A stretch of DNA of 38,874 bases from Phenylobacterium deserti (lineage in GTDB: Bacteria > Pseudomonadota > Alphaproteobacteria > Caulobacterales > Caulobacteraceae), in NCBI GenBank assembly GCA_945883235.1, contig CAMCXF010000033.1:1-38874 (forward strand). Direction: 5' to 3'. Both the position numbers and the translations under genes were made by a program. Positions 1 to 8,018 of this stretch are shown in pieces (positions within the stretch are counted from its first letter, which is position 1; the number at the start of each line of letters is the position of its first letter). The notes under the pieces are model-generated. The model did not search any database. It was not told the origin of the DNA and saw only the letters and a program-made list of their open reading frames with translations.

Positions 1-1044
1 GCGATCGCCGATGCTGACCAAGCGGCTGCCCTCGACGATCAGGTTCTGGCTGGCGAACGGTTTGATCCTGGCCCCGATCCAGCCCTGCACGGTCTCCGAG
101 CCAGTGGGGTCGCCAAGGCGGGAGTCCAGGGTCTCGAAGGCCCGGACAAACACCTCGACCGGCCGGCCGTTGTTGTACCCGAGAGGCCGGAGATAGGCCT
201 CTGTACCGGCCTGCAGGTTGCCGGACCCTGCACCTGGCACCCGCCCGGTTTGCGACCCGGTGTCGTCGTAGAACAGGGAGGCAGTGGCCCCGGCTCGGCG
301 GCTGAGGTCGGCAAGTCCGCGGCGCACCTGGTAGCGGCGGGACGGGTCGCCGGTGGCCGCTCCATCGAGGGAGCGTTTCAGGTAGCGCACGGTCGTGTCT
401 CGATCTTTGACGCGCTGGGCACTGTAGGCGGCGTCGAGCGCCAGATCGCCTGCCAGCGGCTGCAAGGTGTCGGCGCGGGCAAAGAAGCCTTGCGCCAGTC
501 GATCATCTGAAAACTTGACCGAGATGTAGGCGAGGTTGATCGCGTCGTCGCGACTTAGGACCTGTTCTGTCGCCAGCGTCTGTACGGTCGCCATGGTCTC
601 GGCAGCCTGCGACAGGCTCGACAGCGCAAAGATACGACCCCGCAGCATGTCGATGCGCGCCTGCGGGGTCGGGGCGTCCCCGGCGGCGGCGGCATAGGCG
701 GTCGCCGCCTCGGCGGGTCGTTTTGCGGCGTCAAGGCCATAGGCGAGGCGCGACTGAACCGCGTAGCTCATCTCCGTCGCCAACGGTGCCAGCGCAGCAA
801 CGCGACCCGAAGTATCACCCGTCTGGCTCAGCACGTCGGAGAGCGCCAGGCGTACCCCCCGCGCCTGGGCGTCGGAGAGCCCGCCGGCAGTCAGAGCGGC
901 CTGGAAGGCGCGCGCCGCGGCTGCGGGATCATTGGCGGTGTAGCCGGCGTTGGCCAGGTTCAGGCCCGGTGTCTGGGCGTGGGTCAGTGTGGGGCCACTC
1001 GCCGCGATCAGGGCCAGGGTTGCCAGGGTGATCAGCGCCTTCAT
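1..1044 (-). CDS. nfrA: NfrA-like outer-membrane protein, N-terminal part (3' end outside window)
   Basis: This is an open frame of 348 codons that leaves the window at base 1 without a stop, so the gene is partial. It starts with a clear signal peptide (MKALITLATLALIAASG, then a cut after THA). Ala-rich helical-repeat (TPR-like) sequence follows up to about residue 260. The last ~80 residues (AGTEAYLRPLGYNNGRPVEVF, then a FETL and a GWIGARIKPF stretch) look like the start of the C-terminal domain of phage N4 adsorption protein A. In E. coli NfrA is the outer-membrane partner of the glycan synthase NfrB and is needed for phage N4 adsorption. Its ATG overlaps the nfrB stop codon (ATGA at 1041-1044), so the two genes are translationally coupled. 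The assignment rests on this context plus recognition of the C-terminal domain; an unrelated TPR-porin is the alternative. Confidence 0.78.
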   Translation of the reverse strand, partial: MKALITLATLALIAASGPTLTHAQTPGLNLANAGYTANDPAAAARAFQAALTAGGLSDAQARGVRLALSDVLSQTGDTSGRVAALAPLATEMSYAVQSRLAYGLDAAKRPAEAATAYAAAAGDAPTPQARIDMLRGRIFALSSLSQAAETMATVQTLATEQVLSRDDAINLAYISVKFSDDRLAQGFFARADTLQPLAGDLALDAAYSAQRVKDRDTTVRYLKRSLDGAATGDPSRRYQVRRGLADLSRRAGATASLFYDDTGSQTGRVPGAGSGNLQAGTEAYLRPLGYNNGRPVEVFVRAFETLDSRLGDPTGSETVQGWIGARIKPFASQNLIVEGSRLVSIGDR

Positions 1045-3116
1045 GGCATGTCCCTCGCAAGCCGGTCCTGTTCCGTCACCGCAGCGGCAATCGCCTCGGC
1101 GCTGACAACACCGAGACGGACCAGATGTTCGCCGATTCGGCCGTCGCGGTCCGGACGATAACTGTCGAGCGCCGCGTCCACGGCTTCAGCGCTGACCTGG
1201 CCGTGTCGCACCAGGATGTCGCCCAGCAGTGGCGGTGCACCCTCCCGGGGCGCGTAGGCCGCACCGCGCAGGGTGCGGAGGGCTGCGGTGACCTCACTCT
1301 CGCGCGCAATCCGCTCAAACGGCCAGAAGCCTGTCTCGGACTTGACGGCTTCCCTCTGGGCGATGCTCAGAGGCCGCGCCACGGCCAGTATCGGTCCCCC
1401 ATCAGGTCCTATCCCGATCGGCACCGCCCGTAACCGGATCCAGAGAGACTCGAAGCCAGCGCCTCTGAATTGCGCCATGGTCTCGGCTGTCACCGTCGCG
1501 CGAGGCAGTTCCGACTGGGTGGAAATCGCCTCGGCCAGCGTCTCGTCGTCTAGCCAGCCGGTGGCCATCATGATCTTGCCCAGCGACTGCTTCGTCCGCC
1601 CCTGCTCACCCAGCGCCGTCTCGAGCTGCACGGGTGTGATCGCCTCCCAGGTCGACAGGATTTCGCCCAGGCGGCGCCGTTCATGGTCCAGAACCGCGGC
1701 GCTTGGAAACTGATGAGTGGTCTTGTCCCAGGCGATGGGTTTGTGGGTGATCAGATACCCGGCGTAGATGCGAACTGCGCGAAGCGTTGCCGCGAAGCTG
1801 ACCAGGGTGCCGGCCACCATGCGCGGCGCAGAGACCAGGGCCTGGCGCCACCCATAGATCCGGTTCACGAAATACATGCGTTGAGCGATGCGCAACATCA
1901 GCGCCACGGTGTTGAAGCCGAACACCCAGACCACAACGGCCTGCCAAGCCGGTGAATAGGTCAGCCTCTCCCAGCCGATCAAGGCGATGGACGATGTATA
2001 GTTCAGCAGCAGGACGTAGGCGGCCACCACCAGCGGGGCCGACAGCAGCGCCTTGCGGTCGCGCGCCAGGAAATAATTGGTCCTGAACGACTTTGTCCAA
2101 CCGAGCTGCGTCCAGCCCTGCAGGGCGATGCCGATCATCCAGCGGGCCTTCTGTCGCCGCGCTGTGTGGAAGGTGTTGGGAAAGTATTCGCGTACGCACA
2201 GCGGCATCCGCACGGTGACATAGCCCTCGGCGTCGGCGTCGGCGTCCCTGCCCTGTCCCCGGACCCGGTAGTCAACGTCGTAGCGCGCAATGATGGCGCG
2301 CAGGCCTTTGGCCGCCAGCCGTTCGCCGACGTCGTAGTCTTCGGTCAGTGTCTTTGTATTGAAAGGCTGGCCCTTGCCGTTGCGAAGTTCGACGATCGCC
2401 TTGTGCGAAAAACAGGTCCCTACACCGGCGGAGGGCACGGTGCCGGCGAAGGATTCGCGGACGACCAGATCCTTGGCGTGCCACTCGGCGAACTCGTCCA
2501 TGTAGGTTCCGGCAATCAGCTCGCTCAAGCCCCGCTCAAGGGCAACCACCGGCAGCTGGATCATGTCCTTGCGCGGCAGCAGGTAGTTGAAGAACTTTAG
2601 CTCCAGCGGGTGCAGCACGTCTTCGCAGTCATGCATGACGACGCCGGCATATTCGCGGCCGGTGTCCAGCTCCTCCTGCCGGATCGCCGCCAGGATATGG
2701 TTGAGGCAGTCGGCCTTGGACGTCGGGCCGGAGTGGGGTGTCTGAACGCGCACTACGCGCTTGTGTCGCCGCCTGGCGCGTTCCACCTCGGCAATGGTAG
2801 CAGCGTCGTTGGGATAGGTTCCGACGAAGATTCTGTAGTTCTCATAGTCGAGCACCTGAACGGTGTTTTCGATCATCGCTCCGATTACCGCGTCTTCTTG
2901 CCAGGACGGGATCATGATCGCGAGCGGCTGCTGGGCTCGCTCATGCAGCGCGCTTTCAGGAAGGGGCTTGTACCTGGGCCGGATCACCAGCCCGCGATAG
3001 ATCTCACGCGTCCAGAACCAGCCATCCACCAGCAGATCGTCGATGGAAAACAGCATAATCAGGGCGCCCACGACGAGCATCGAGATCTGCAGCGTCAGGA
3101 TGTAGAAGTCGATCAT
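1041..3116 (-). CDS. nfrB: NfrB-type glycosyltransferase with C-terminal c-di-GMP-binding MshEN domains
   Basis: This is a 691-residue inner-membrane family 2 glycosyltransferase. An N-terminal membrane helix (about 5-25) precedes the GT domain, which carries MHDCED at 161-166, TEDYD at 258-262 and the acceptor motif RQKARW at 321-326. Several membrane helices cover 355-450. After residue 480 comes an MshEN domain with two consecutive c-di-GMP motifs, RLGEIL...LETALGEQ (482-505) and SLGKIM...LAEAISTQ (511-534), and a second MshEN-like pair at 630-683. In E. coli NfrB makes a secreted ManNAc glycan when c-di-GMP binds MshEN, and phage N4 uses this glycan as receptor. I chose ATG 3116 because translation from the upstream in-frame start would run through the end of wecB and adds non-family sequence. 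wecB lies 37 bp upstream and nfrA overlaps downstream. Confidence 0.88.
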   Translation of the reverse strand: MIDFYILTLQISMLVVGALIMLFSIDDLLVDGWFWTREIYRGLVIRPRYKPLPESALHERAQQPLAIMIPSWQEDAVIGAMIENTVQVLDYENYRIFVGTYPNDAATIAEVERARRRHKRVVRVQTPHSGPTSKADCLNHILAAIRQEELDTGREYAGVVMHDCEDVLHPLELKFFNYLLPRKDMIQLPVVALERGLSELIAGTYMDEFAEWHAKDLVVRESFAGTVPSAGVGTCFSHKAIVELRNGKGQPFNTKTLTEDYDVGERLAAKGLRAIIARYDVDYRVRGQGRDADADAEGYVTVRMPLCVREYFPNTFHTARRQKARWMIGIALQGWTQLGWTKSFRTNYFLARDRKALLSAPLVVAAYVLLLNYTSSIALIGWERLTYSPAWQAVVVWVFGFNTVALMLRIAQRMYFVNRIYGWRQALVSAPRMVAGTLVSFAATLRAVRIYAGYLITHKPIAWDKTTHQFPSAAVLDHERRRLGEILSTWEAITPVQLETALGEQGRTKQSLGKIMMATGWLDDETLAEAISTQSELPRATVTAETMAQFRGAGFESLWIRLRAVPIGIGPDGGPILAVARPLSIAQREAVKSETGFWPFERIARESEVTAALRTLRGAAYAPREGAPPLLGDILVRHGQVSAEAVDAALDSYRPDRDGRIGEHLVRLGVVSAEAIAAAVTEQDRLARDMP

Positions 3117-3153
3117 CGACTGGCTCGAGATCCCGCCTGGCCGCCAGGGTACG

Positions 3154-4347
3154 TCAGGCGCGTCGCCGAGTCGCCAGTATGGCGTCCGTCGGCACCACGA
3201 GGCGGGGGCCGCCAGCCGGATGCCAGGCATCAACCGACTGACCGGCTAGAACCCGAACGATCCGCGCCGCTGCGGCCCCATCACCGAACAGCTGCCGCGC
3301 CGACGCTTGCCGGGCATAGACTTTCGGGTCGTCCAGCAATTGCGAGACGGCACTGACGATGAGGTCAGGGTCGACCCCCACCAACGTGGCCGAGCCCGCA
3401 ACGGCGGCTTCCTGTCGTTCTGTGACCTCGCGCGTGACGATAACGGGTTTCCCCAACGCGGGTGCCTCTTCCTGAACGCCGCCGGAATCGGTCAGGATAA
3501 CGTCAGCGCGTTGCATCAAGCGAATGAACGCCAGGTAGTCCTGCGGCGGGGTCAGATGGATATTGGCCCGGCCCTCCAGCGCAGCGCGTACTGGGCCCTG
3601 CACATCGGGATTGGGGTGCAGGACGTAGACGATCTCCAGATCTTCGCGGGCGCTGAGCCGCAGCAACGCCTGACAGACGCCGCGAACGCCTTCGCCCATA
3701 TTCTCGCGCCGGTGGCCGGTGACCAGCAGCAGCCGCCGGGCGGCGTCGAACGCCGGCAGTCCGGCATCAACGCTCTCGCGCAGAACATCGTCTCCGGTGA
3801 GTTTCCGGGCACAGGCCTGAAGGGCGTCGATCACGGTGTTGCCGGTGACCACGATGCGGCCTGGCACGGACTCCAGCAACAGGTTCTCGCGAGCTTGCAA
3901 GGTCGGGGCAAACAACAGATCGCTGAACGCATCGACGACGCGACGGTTCATCTCTTCAGGCCACGGGCTTTTCAGGTTGTGGGTGCGGAGGCCGGCCTCG
4001 ACGTGGGCCACGGGTATCCTGCGCCCAAACGCGGCCATTGCACCGCCCATGGCACTGGTGGTGTCGCCCTGAACGATGACCCAGTTCGGAGCTAGGGTGC
4101 CCAGCACCGCATCCACGCCAGACACCACGCCAGCGACAAGCTGATTCAGGTTTTGATCGGGCCGCATCAGCCCCAGGTCATGGTCGGCGGTGATGCCGAA
4201 GAGGGTGAGGACGGGTTCGACCAGATCGCGGTGTTGTCCAGTAACACAGACGATGGATTGGATGTCCGTTCGTCCGGCAAATGCCAGGATCACCGGCGCC
4301 AGCTTGATCGCCTCCGGTCGCGTCCCGATCACCGTGAGAATTTTCAA
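3154..4347 (-). CDS. wecB: UDP-N-acetylglucosamine 2-epimerase (non-hydrolysing)
   Basis: The 397-residue cytosolic enzyme interconverts UDP-GlcNAc and UDP-ManNAc. The family N-terminus ILTVIGTRPEAIK is intact. Further family motifs follow: QGDTTSAMGGAMAA (about 114-127), HVEAGLRT (about 136-143), PEEMNRR, TGHRREN (about 231-237) and DSGGVQEEAPALGKP (about 306-320). The length is typical of the family. It is the first gene of the operon with nfrB and nfrA, so its likely role is to supply UDP-ManNAc directly to NfrB. The C-terminus runs about 20 residues past the usual end and stops inside the nfrB leader. No strong Shine-Dalgarno sequence was seen; a weak AGG lies about 15 bases before the ATG. 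Confidence 0.93.
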   Translation of the reverse strand: MKILTVIGTRPEAIKLAPVILAFAGRTDIQSIVCVTGQHRDLVEPVLTLFGITADHDLGLMRPDQNLNQLVAGVVSGVDAVLGTLAPNWVIVQGDTTSAMGGAMAAFGRRIPVAHVEAGLRTHNLKSPWPEEMNRRVVDAFSDLLFAPTLQARENLLLESVPGRIVVTGNTVIDALQACARKLTGDDVLRESVDAGLPAFDAARRLLLVTGHRRENMGEGVRGVCQALLRLSAREDLEIVYVLHPNPDVQGPVRAALEGRANIHLTPPQDYLAFIRLMQRADVILTDSGGVQEEAPALGKPVIVTREVTERQEAAVAGSATLVGVDPDLIVSAVSQLLDDPKVYARQASARQLFGDGAAAARIVRVLAGQSVDAWHPAGGPRLVVPTDAILATRRRA

Positions 4348-4614
4348 CGAACTGGCCTCTGCTGTAGCAATTCACTTAACGCCTGAAGCGCCGAACGGTT
4401 CGCGTCCCCCACCGCGCCGTTGAACCTCTGGCTTTGACTATGGCAGCGTTTGGTCAGTTAGTTATGAACGCAAGGGCTTGTCTGCCGCCGTGGACGTCCC
4501 GGCCACTCTGTCTGTTTCGGGCATGATAGGGGCTGGTGGTCTGATAATGTAGTCGTCGAGGACGTTGCGGCGTCGGCTGTTACATTGATTTACGATCCGA
4601 GCCTATCCTGACCG
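4348..4614. promoter_or_regulatory. Divergent intergenic region between wecB and the DUF2867 gene
   Basis: These 267 bp separate two outward-facing genes and must hold the promoter of the wecB-nfrB-nfrA operon (minus) and that of the DUF2867 gene (plus). The region is less GC-rich than its surroundings. No convincing sigma-70 pair, palindrome or coding frame stands out. A TTGACT at about 4434 on the plus strand has no well-spaced -10 element. Confidence 0.35.
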
Positions 4615-5190
4615 ATGTCCGAAGCGATGGTGGTGGCTTTGAACTTCAAAGTGAAATCAAACCCTACTGCAAGCGTGACCGTTTGCGATGTTCCGCAGGC
4701 CAGTGTTCTGGAGCGCAGTCGGGTCGAGATGGCAGATTTCCGGGATTCCTACCGCGCGCCGTTGCGCGATGCCGGGGCGGATGTCGTCAACCTGTTTCAC
4801 GCCGTGTTTGCCCACCACCCGATGTGGATCAAGTTGCTGCTTATGGCGCGCAACGGGCTGATGCGCGGCCTGGGGTTTGCTGCGCCGACGGCCACCGAGA
4901 TTCTCCACCCGAACAGCCAGGCATCCTACGTGGTCGGCGACACCATCGGCGTCTGGCCGATTTTCTCGTTGAGTGAAGCGGAACTGGTGGCGGGGCGTGA
5001 TAACGGCCACCTGGATTTCCGGCTTTCGGTGCTGAAGTCTCGGGACGGCGCGGGAGCCAACGTGGTCATTTCCACGATCTGTAATGCGCACAACTGGTTC
5101 GGGAGAGCCTACCTCTGGGTCATCGTCCCGTTTCACAAATGGGGCGTTCAGCACCTGATGCGGCAGGAGATGCGCGCAGGTCGGATGTGA
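4615..5190 (+). CDS. DUF2867 domain-containing protein
   Basis: This 191-residue protein has an uncharacterised domain that I recognise as DUF2867. Typical segments are the YRAPLRDAGAD opening (about residues 44-54), GDTIGVWPIF (about 108-117), GHLDFRLSVL (about 130-139) and a C-terminal NWFGRAYLWVIVPFHKWGV. There is no signal peptide or membrane helix, so it is probably cytosolic. In other bacteria this domain also occurs fused to NAD-binding reductase-like domains, but here it is alone and its function is unknown. The start is uncertain: ATG 4615 and ATG 4627 are both possible and neither has a strong ribosome binding site. It converges with the hydrolase gene, whose stop is 15 bp away, so it is not in an operon with it. 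Confidence 0.8.
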   Translation: MSEAMVVALNFKVKSNPTASVTVCDVPQASVLERSRVEMADFRDSYRAPLRDAGADVVNLFHAVFAHHPMWIKLLLMARNGLMRGLGFAAPTATEILHPNSQASYVVGDTIGVWPIFSLSEAELVAGRDNGHLDFRLSVLKSRDGAGANVVISTICNAHNWFGRAYLWVIVPFHKWGVQHLMRQEMRAGRM

Positions 5191-5205
5191 AGGCAGGACC
5201 CGGCC

Positions 5206-6279
5206 CTAGGCCGTGTTCAACCACCTCAGGACGTCTGCGTTGAGCTCTCTTGGCCAGGTGTGGCTGAGGTCGTCGATCTCGCGGTAGGCCACCCGCGCGC
5301 CGGCGGCTGAAAGGGCGGCGCGCGCTTCCCTGGCCATGGTCACCGGGAACATCCAGTCCAGGGTGCCATGGGTGATATGGATCGGCAGGCCAGCCATCCG
5401 GTCGGGATCGGCGAACCCCGTCAGCATTGGATGAAATGCCGCCGCGGTCGGGGCCAGGTGCGTGAACGGGGAGGCGGTCTCCAGCCCGCTGACGTAGGCA
5501 AACGTGCCGCCGTCGCTCATCCCGGCCAGCAGGATGCGACCCGGGTCGACGGGCCATCGGGCGCGAACCCGGTCCAGGATGGCCGAAAGGTTTGGCGTGT
5601 CCGGATCCTCGCCGCTGATCGCCCAGGTGCGCCCCATCGAGGTCGGGGCGACCAGGATGGTGCCATAGGTCCGGGCGTCGCGCAGCCAGCTCCACAAGAA
5701 TCCCCGCCCATGTCCGCTGCCGCCATGCAGCGCCATGACCAGAGGCAGGGCGACCCCGGGAACATAGGTCTCCGGCACATAAACGGAGTATCCGCCGCGT
5801 GTGCCGGGCTCGTTGTCGAAATGCAGGATGCCGGTGTCTGGACTGGGTTCAGCCTGCGCCAGGCTGCCCAACAGGTGCGCTTCGTCGCGGCATGGCGGGT
5901 CGAGGAAGTACCGGCTGATAGGGGGCATTCCGGACGCCAGGCTGTAGAGCGCCTCCTGGGCGCGGGGCAGGTGGCGCAGCGCGCGATACGCGGCACCCAG
6001 GCCATCGGCCTCATCCGGTACCGCACGCAGCTCCTGAAACGCCAGAAGGACATGGTCACTGGCGGTGGCCAGTGCTGTCTTCGGGCCAGCCAGTGCCCGG
6101 GGCCACAGCGTCAGCAGCGAAAGATGTTGGCCAAGATCCTCGTCCGGCGACCCGCATGCCGCCATGATCGCAGAGAAATCCTCCGGGTTCAGATACCTGG
6201 AAATGAACTCCAGGGCCCCCAGCGCCCGCAGCAGGGGCGGGACAATTGCCGTTAGGTCTTCGAGCTCAGACTTGTACAT
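5206..6279 (-). CDS. Alpha/beta hydrolase (phospholipase/carboxylesterase or depolymerase-like)
   Basis: This is a 357-residue serine hydrolase. The first ~155 residues form a helical extension of unknown role. The alpha/beta-hydrolase fold follows, with the oxyanion segment ALHGGSGHG at 183-191 and the catalytic triad visible as Ser255 in GMSDGG, Asp308 in HGTLDW and His340 in DLSHTW. Sequence around the triad resembles the LpqC/polyhydroxyalkanoate-depolymerase and phospholipase/carboxylesterase group. There is no signal peptide, so it should act in the cytosol. The substrate cannot be told from sequence; a carboxylic ester is the safest statement. It is transcribed alone, convergent with the DUF2867 gene. 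Confidence 0.82.
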   Translation of the reverse strand: MYKSELEDLTAIVPPLLRALGALEFISRYLNPEDFSAIMAACGSPDEDLGQHLSLLTLWPRALAGPKTALATASDHVLLAFQELRAVPDEADGLGAAYRALRHLPRAQEALYSLASGMPPISRYFLDPPCRDEAHLLGSLAQAEPSPDTGILHFDNEPGTRGGYSVYVPETYVPGVALPLVMALHGGSGHGRGFLWSWLRDARTYGTILVAPTSMGRTWAISGEDPDTPNLSAILDRVRARWPVDPGRILLAGMSDGGTFAYVSGLETASPFTHLAPTAAAFHPMLTGFADPDRMAGLPIHITHGTLDWMFPVTMAREARAALSAAGARVAYREIDDLSHTWPRELNADVLRWLNTA

Positions 6280-6415
6280 CGCGCCTCATCCGGACATGCA
6301 TCGAATTCATTCGATCTGCTGCAGCAATCGATTCACCAATCGCTGGTATCAAGGCGATGTCCAGATGGACAGTCCCGCAGCCCCCGGGATTCACCCCAGG
6401 TCCGGAACACCGGTC

Positions 6416-6511
6416 ATGAACCTCATCTTTCGTCGCCTCGCACCGGCCGTCCTGACCCTGGCCATGGCGGCTCTCGTCGTGGGCTTCGCCACGGTGTCGC
6501 TGGTCGCCTGA
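6416..6511 (+). CDS. Small single-pass membrane peptide (31 aa)
   Basis: This short frame encodes 31 residues: a basic start (MNLIFRRLAP) followed by one hydrophobic helix (AVLTLAMAALVVGFATVSLVA) and a stop. A GGAA lies 9-12 bases before the ATG. The layout (positive N-terminus, one helix, no tail) is that of a small inner-membrane protein. It stands alone in the 387-bp gap between the hydrolase and the next small gene. A second peptide of similar design occurs at 11471-11575. Function is unknown. It could still be a chance frame, since the evidence is only the helix pattern and a plausible ribosome binding site. Confidence 0.4.
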   Translation: MNLIFRRLAPAVLTLAMAALVVGFATVSLVA

Positions 6512-6666
6512 AGCCGCGTCACACGACCGGCCGATTGACCCGCCCACGCGAATTGTCGCGAATCCGCTGGGATGCGGCGGCGTTGTCGTTTACAATAAAT
6601 TAAGGAATTCAGAGCGGTCGCGGTTTCAGGCGGACCTCAACTTCCCCCTGAAAGGTTGTCGCGTCC

Positions 6667-6870
6667 ATGGCCGTTGTCGAGCGTTGCGTCTTTACCGTCA
6701 TCCGCCATGAAGGCCAGTGGGCCGTTGAATATGCCGGCGACTACTTCGGCCACTCGGTTGACAAGGAAATCGCGAAGGCCTTTGCCAACAAGCGCGCCCG
6801 CCAGGTCCAGGAAGAGGGCCGCCCCTGCCAGGTGCGCGTCAGCGGCGAGACGGGGTTCTACGCGGTCTGA
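6667..6870 (+). CDS. Small conserved-looking protein, 67 aa (DUF2188-like pattern)
   Basis: A 67-residue soluble protein starts at ATG 6667, behind a GAAAGG about 12-17 bases upstream. The order of elements (beta-strand FTVIRHEGQWAVEYAGDYF, a Lys/Arg-rich helix of about 20 residues, then a beta-strand CQVRVSGETGFYAV) resembles the small DUF2188 fold, in which a short strand pair flanks one helix. This is pattern-level similarity only. An AT-rich stretch (6590-6610, about TTTACAATAAATTAAG) just upstream is a plausible promoter. No function can be assigned. Confidence 0.6.
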   Translation: MAVVERCVFTVIRHEGQWAVEYAGDYFGHSVDKEIAKAFANKRARQVQEEGRPCQVRVSGETGFYAV

Positions 6871-6994
6871 GGAGCGTTCGGCCTATCCGCAAACTCCAGT
6901 GGCTTCGGCGATCAGATAATCACGCGCTGAAACCCCCTCACCCGACGAGTGAGGAGAGGAGCGCGCAGATGCCGGTTGGTTCGATCCCCGAGCC

Positions 6995-7177
6995 CTACCG
7001 CTTCTTCCCCAACTCCGCCGCGATGTCCTTGGTCAGGCGGCCGACCTTGCGGTGAGCGGCAGTCAATTGGTCGCGGGTAACGCCCCAGCGCTTCATCCAG
7101 TATTCCATCGCCTTGCGCTCGGTCAGGTCCAGACGCTCCTTGTCGATGAACCCGCGTTTGTCTTTCAGACCGGCCAT
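6995..7177 (-). CDS. DUF3606 domain-containing protein (60 aa)
   Basis: This 60-residue, Lys/Arg-rich protein matches the small DUF3606 family throughout: KRGFIDKERLDLTERKAMEYW, then KRWGVTRDQLTAAHRKVG and a final helix. The family is common in alphaproteobacteria and proteobacterial plasmids and has no established function. The start at 7177 is decided by a clear GAAAGG spaced 6 bases before the ATG, which makes the longer in-frame start (7330) unlikely. It is transcribed divergently from the cold-shock gene, with 209 bp between the two starts. Confidence 0.82.
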   Translation of the reverse strand: MAGLKDKRGFIDKERLDLTERKAMEYWMKRWGVTRDQLTAAHRKVGRLTKDIAAELGKKR

Positions 7178-7386
7178 ACAAAACCTTTCGTCGAGGTGCC
7201 GGCGCGGGATAGAGTTTGCCAGCGCTGCCCCGAGATGCGATAATCCGCGTGTCGAATATGCCAAGGTTCGCCCGCTCTCCACGTTCTTTCTTCGGATTGA
7301 GCCCCGAGCCCAATCGATCCTCGCCAACATATTGATCTCGCAGACGCGTCGTCTGCGTGCACTCTCCGCCCGAAAGGGGACTGAAT

Positions 7387-7596
7387 ATGGCTACGGGTAC
7401 CGTGAAGTGGTTCAACGCCACCAAGGGCTTCGGTTTCATCCAGCCTGATGAAGGTGGTCAGGACGTTTTCGTGCACATTTCCGCCGTCGAACGCGCGGGT
7501 CTCGGATCGATCAACGAGGGCCAGAAGCTCTCGTACGAGCTTGAGCGCGACCAACGCAGCGGCAAGACATCCGCCGGTCAGCTGCAGGCCGGCTGA
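7387..7596 (+). CDS. Cold-shock domain protein
   Basis: This 69-residue single cold-shock domain protein has both RNA-binding motifs: RNP1 (KGFGFIQ, 14-20) and RNP2 (VFVHIS, 28-33). The N-terminus ([16 protein letters not shown]) is canonical. Such proteins bind single-stranded nucleic acid and act as RNA chaperones in cold or stationary phase. The start at 7387 is supported by the family N-terminus and by GAAAGGGG 7-14 bases upstream. The 209-bp upstream region leaves room for the long 5' leader typical of csp genes. A strong intrinsic terminator (7632-7659) follows, so it is probably monocistronic, although the IF-1 paralogue lies just beyond. Confidence 0.95.
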   Translation: MATGTVKWFNATKGFGFIQPDEGGQDVFVHISAVERAGLGSINEGQKLSYELERDQRSGKTSAGQLQAG

Positions 7597-7631
7597 ACGC
7601 AACAGGCGGGCGAAAGCTCGCCGGACTATCG

Positions 7632-7659
7632 ACGGGCCGGCTTCACGCCGGCCCGTTTT
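7632..7659 (+). terminator. Intrinsic terminator after the cold-shock gene
   Basis: A perfect 10-bp stem (ACGGGCCGGC / GCCGGCCCGT) with a 5-base loop (TTCAC) is followed immediately by TTTT. It sits 36 bases after the csp stop and 49 bases before infA2, so infA2 either has its own promoter or depends on read-through. Confidence 0.85.
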
Positions 7660-7707
7660 GGTTGGCGCCAATGAGGCGTCGCCCGGATCGAAAGAGGACT
7701 GAACTGC

Positions 7708-7983
7708 ATGGCGAAAGAAGAACTCGTCGAGTTCGACGGCCTGATCACGGAGCTTCTTCCGGAGGGCCGCTTTCGCGTGCGCCTCGAGAATGATCACGAG
7801 ATCCTGGCCTATACGGCCGGCAAGATGAAGAAGAACCGCATCCGTTCGATGGTGGGCGACAAGGTGACGGTCGAGATGACCCCTTACGACATGGACCGCG
7901 GCCGGATCACTTTCCGCCACCGCGACGCCACCCCCCGCGTCGGCGGCGGCGGCGGTCAACGCCCGGTCTACCGCAAGCGGTAG
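7708..7983 (+). CDS. infA: Translation initiation factor IF-1 paralogue with C-terminal extension
   Basis: This 91-residue protein carries the IF-1 S1/OB fold over residues 1-71 ([46 protein letters not shown]). IF-1 binds the 30S A-site with IF-2 and IF-3. Ordinary IF-1 is about 72 residues; this one adds a Gly/Arg tail ([15 protein letters not shown]), as is common for second IF-1 copies in alphaproteobacteria. A standard 72-aa copy probably exists elsewhere in the genome (inference). A purine-rich GAAAGAGGACTG lies just before the ATG at 7708. Its position beside a cold-shock gene suggests a stress-related translation role, but regulation is not visible in the sequence. Confidence 0.92.
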   Translation: MAKEELVEFDGLITELLPEGRFRVRLENDHEILAYTAGKMKKNRIRSMVGDKVTVEMTPYDMDRGRITFRHRDATPRVGGGGGQRPVYRKR

Positions 7984-8018
7984 GCGACAAAGGCCAATTC
8001 CAGTGCCGCTAGCCCGTT

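Noticed and set aside
2610..3356. 248-codon plus-strand frame opposite nfrB and wecB
   Set aside because: It crosses two well-supported genes on the other strand and its translation has no recognisable domain.
6940..6958. Hairpin CCTCAC...GTGAGG after the DUF3606 gene
   Set aside because: It has a 6-bp stem without a U-tract, too weak to call a terminator; it may be a worn piece of the intergenic repeat but cannot be aligned confidently.
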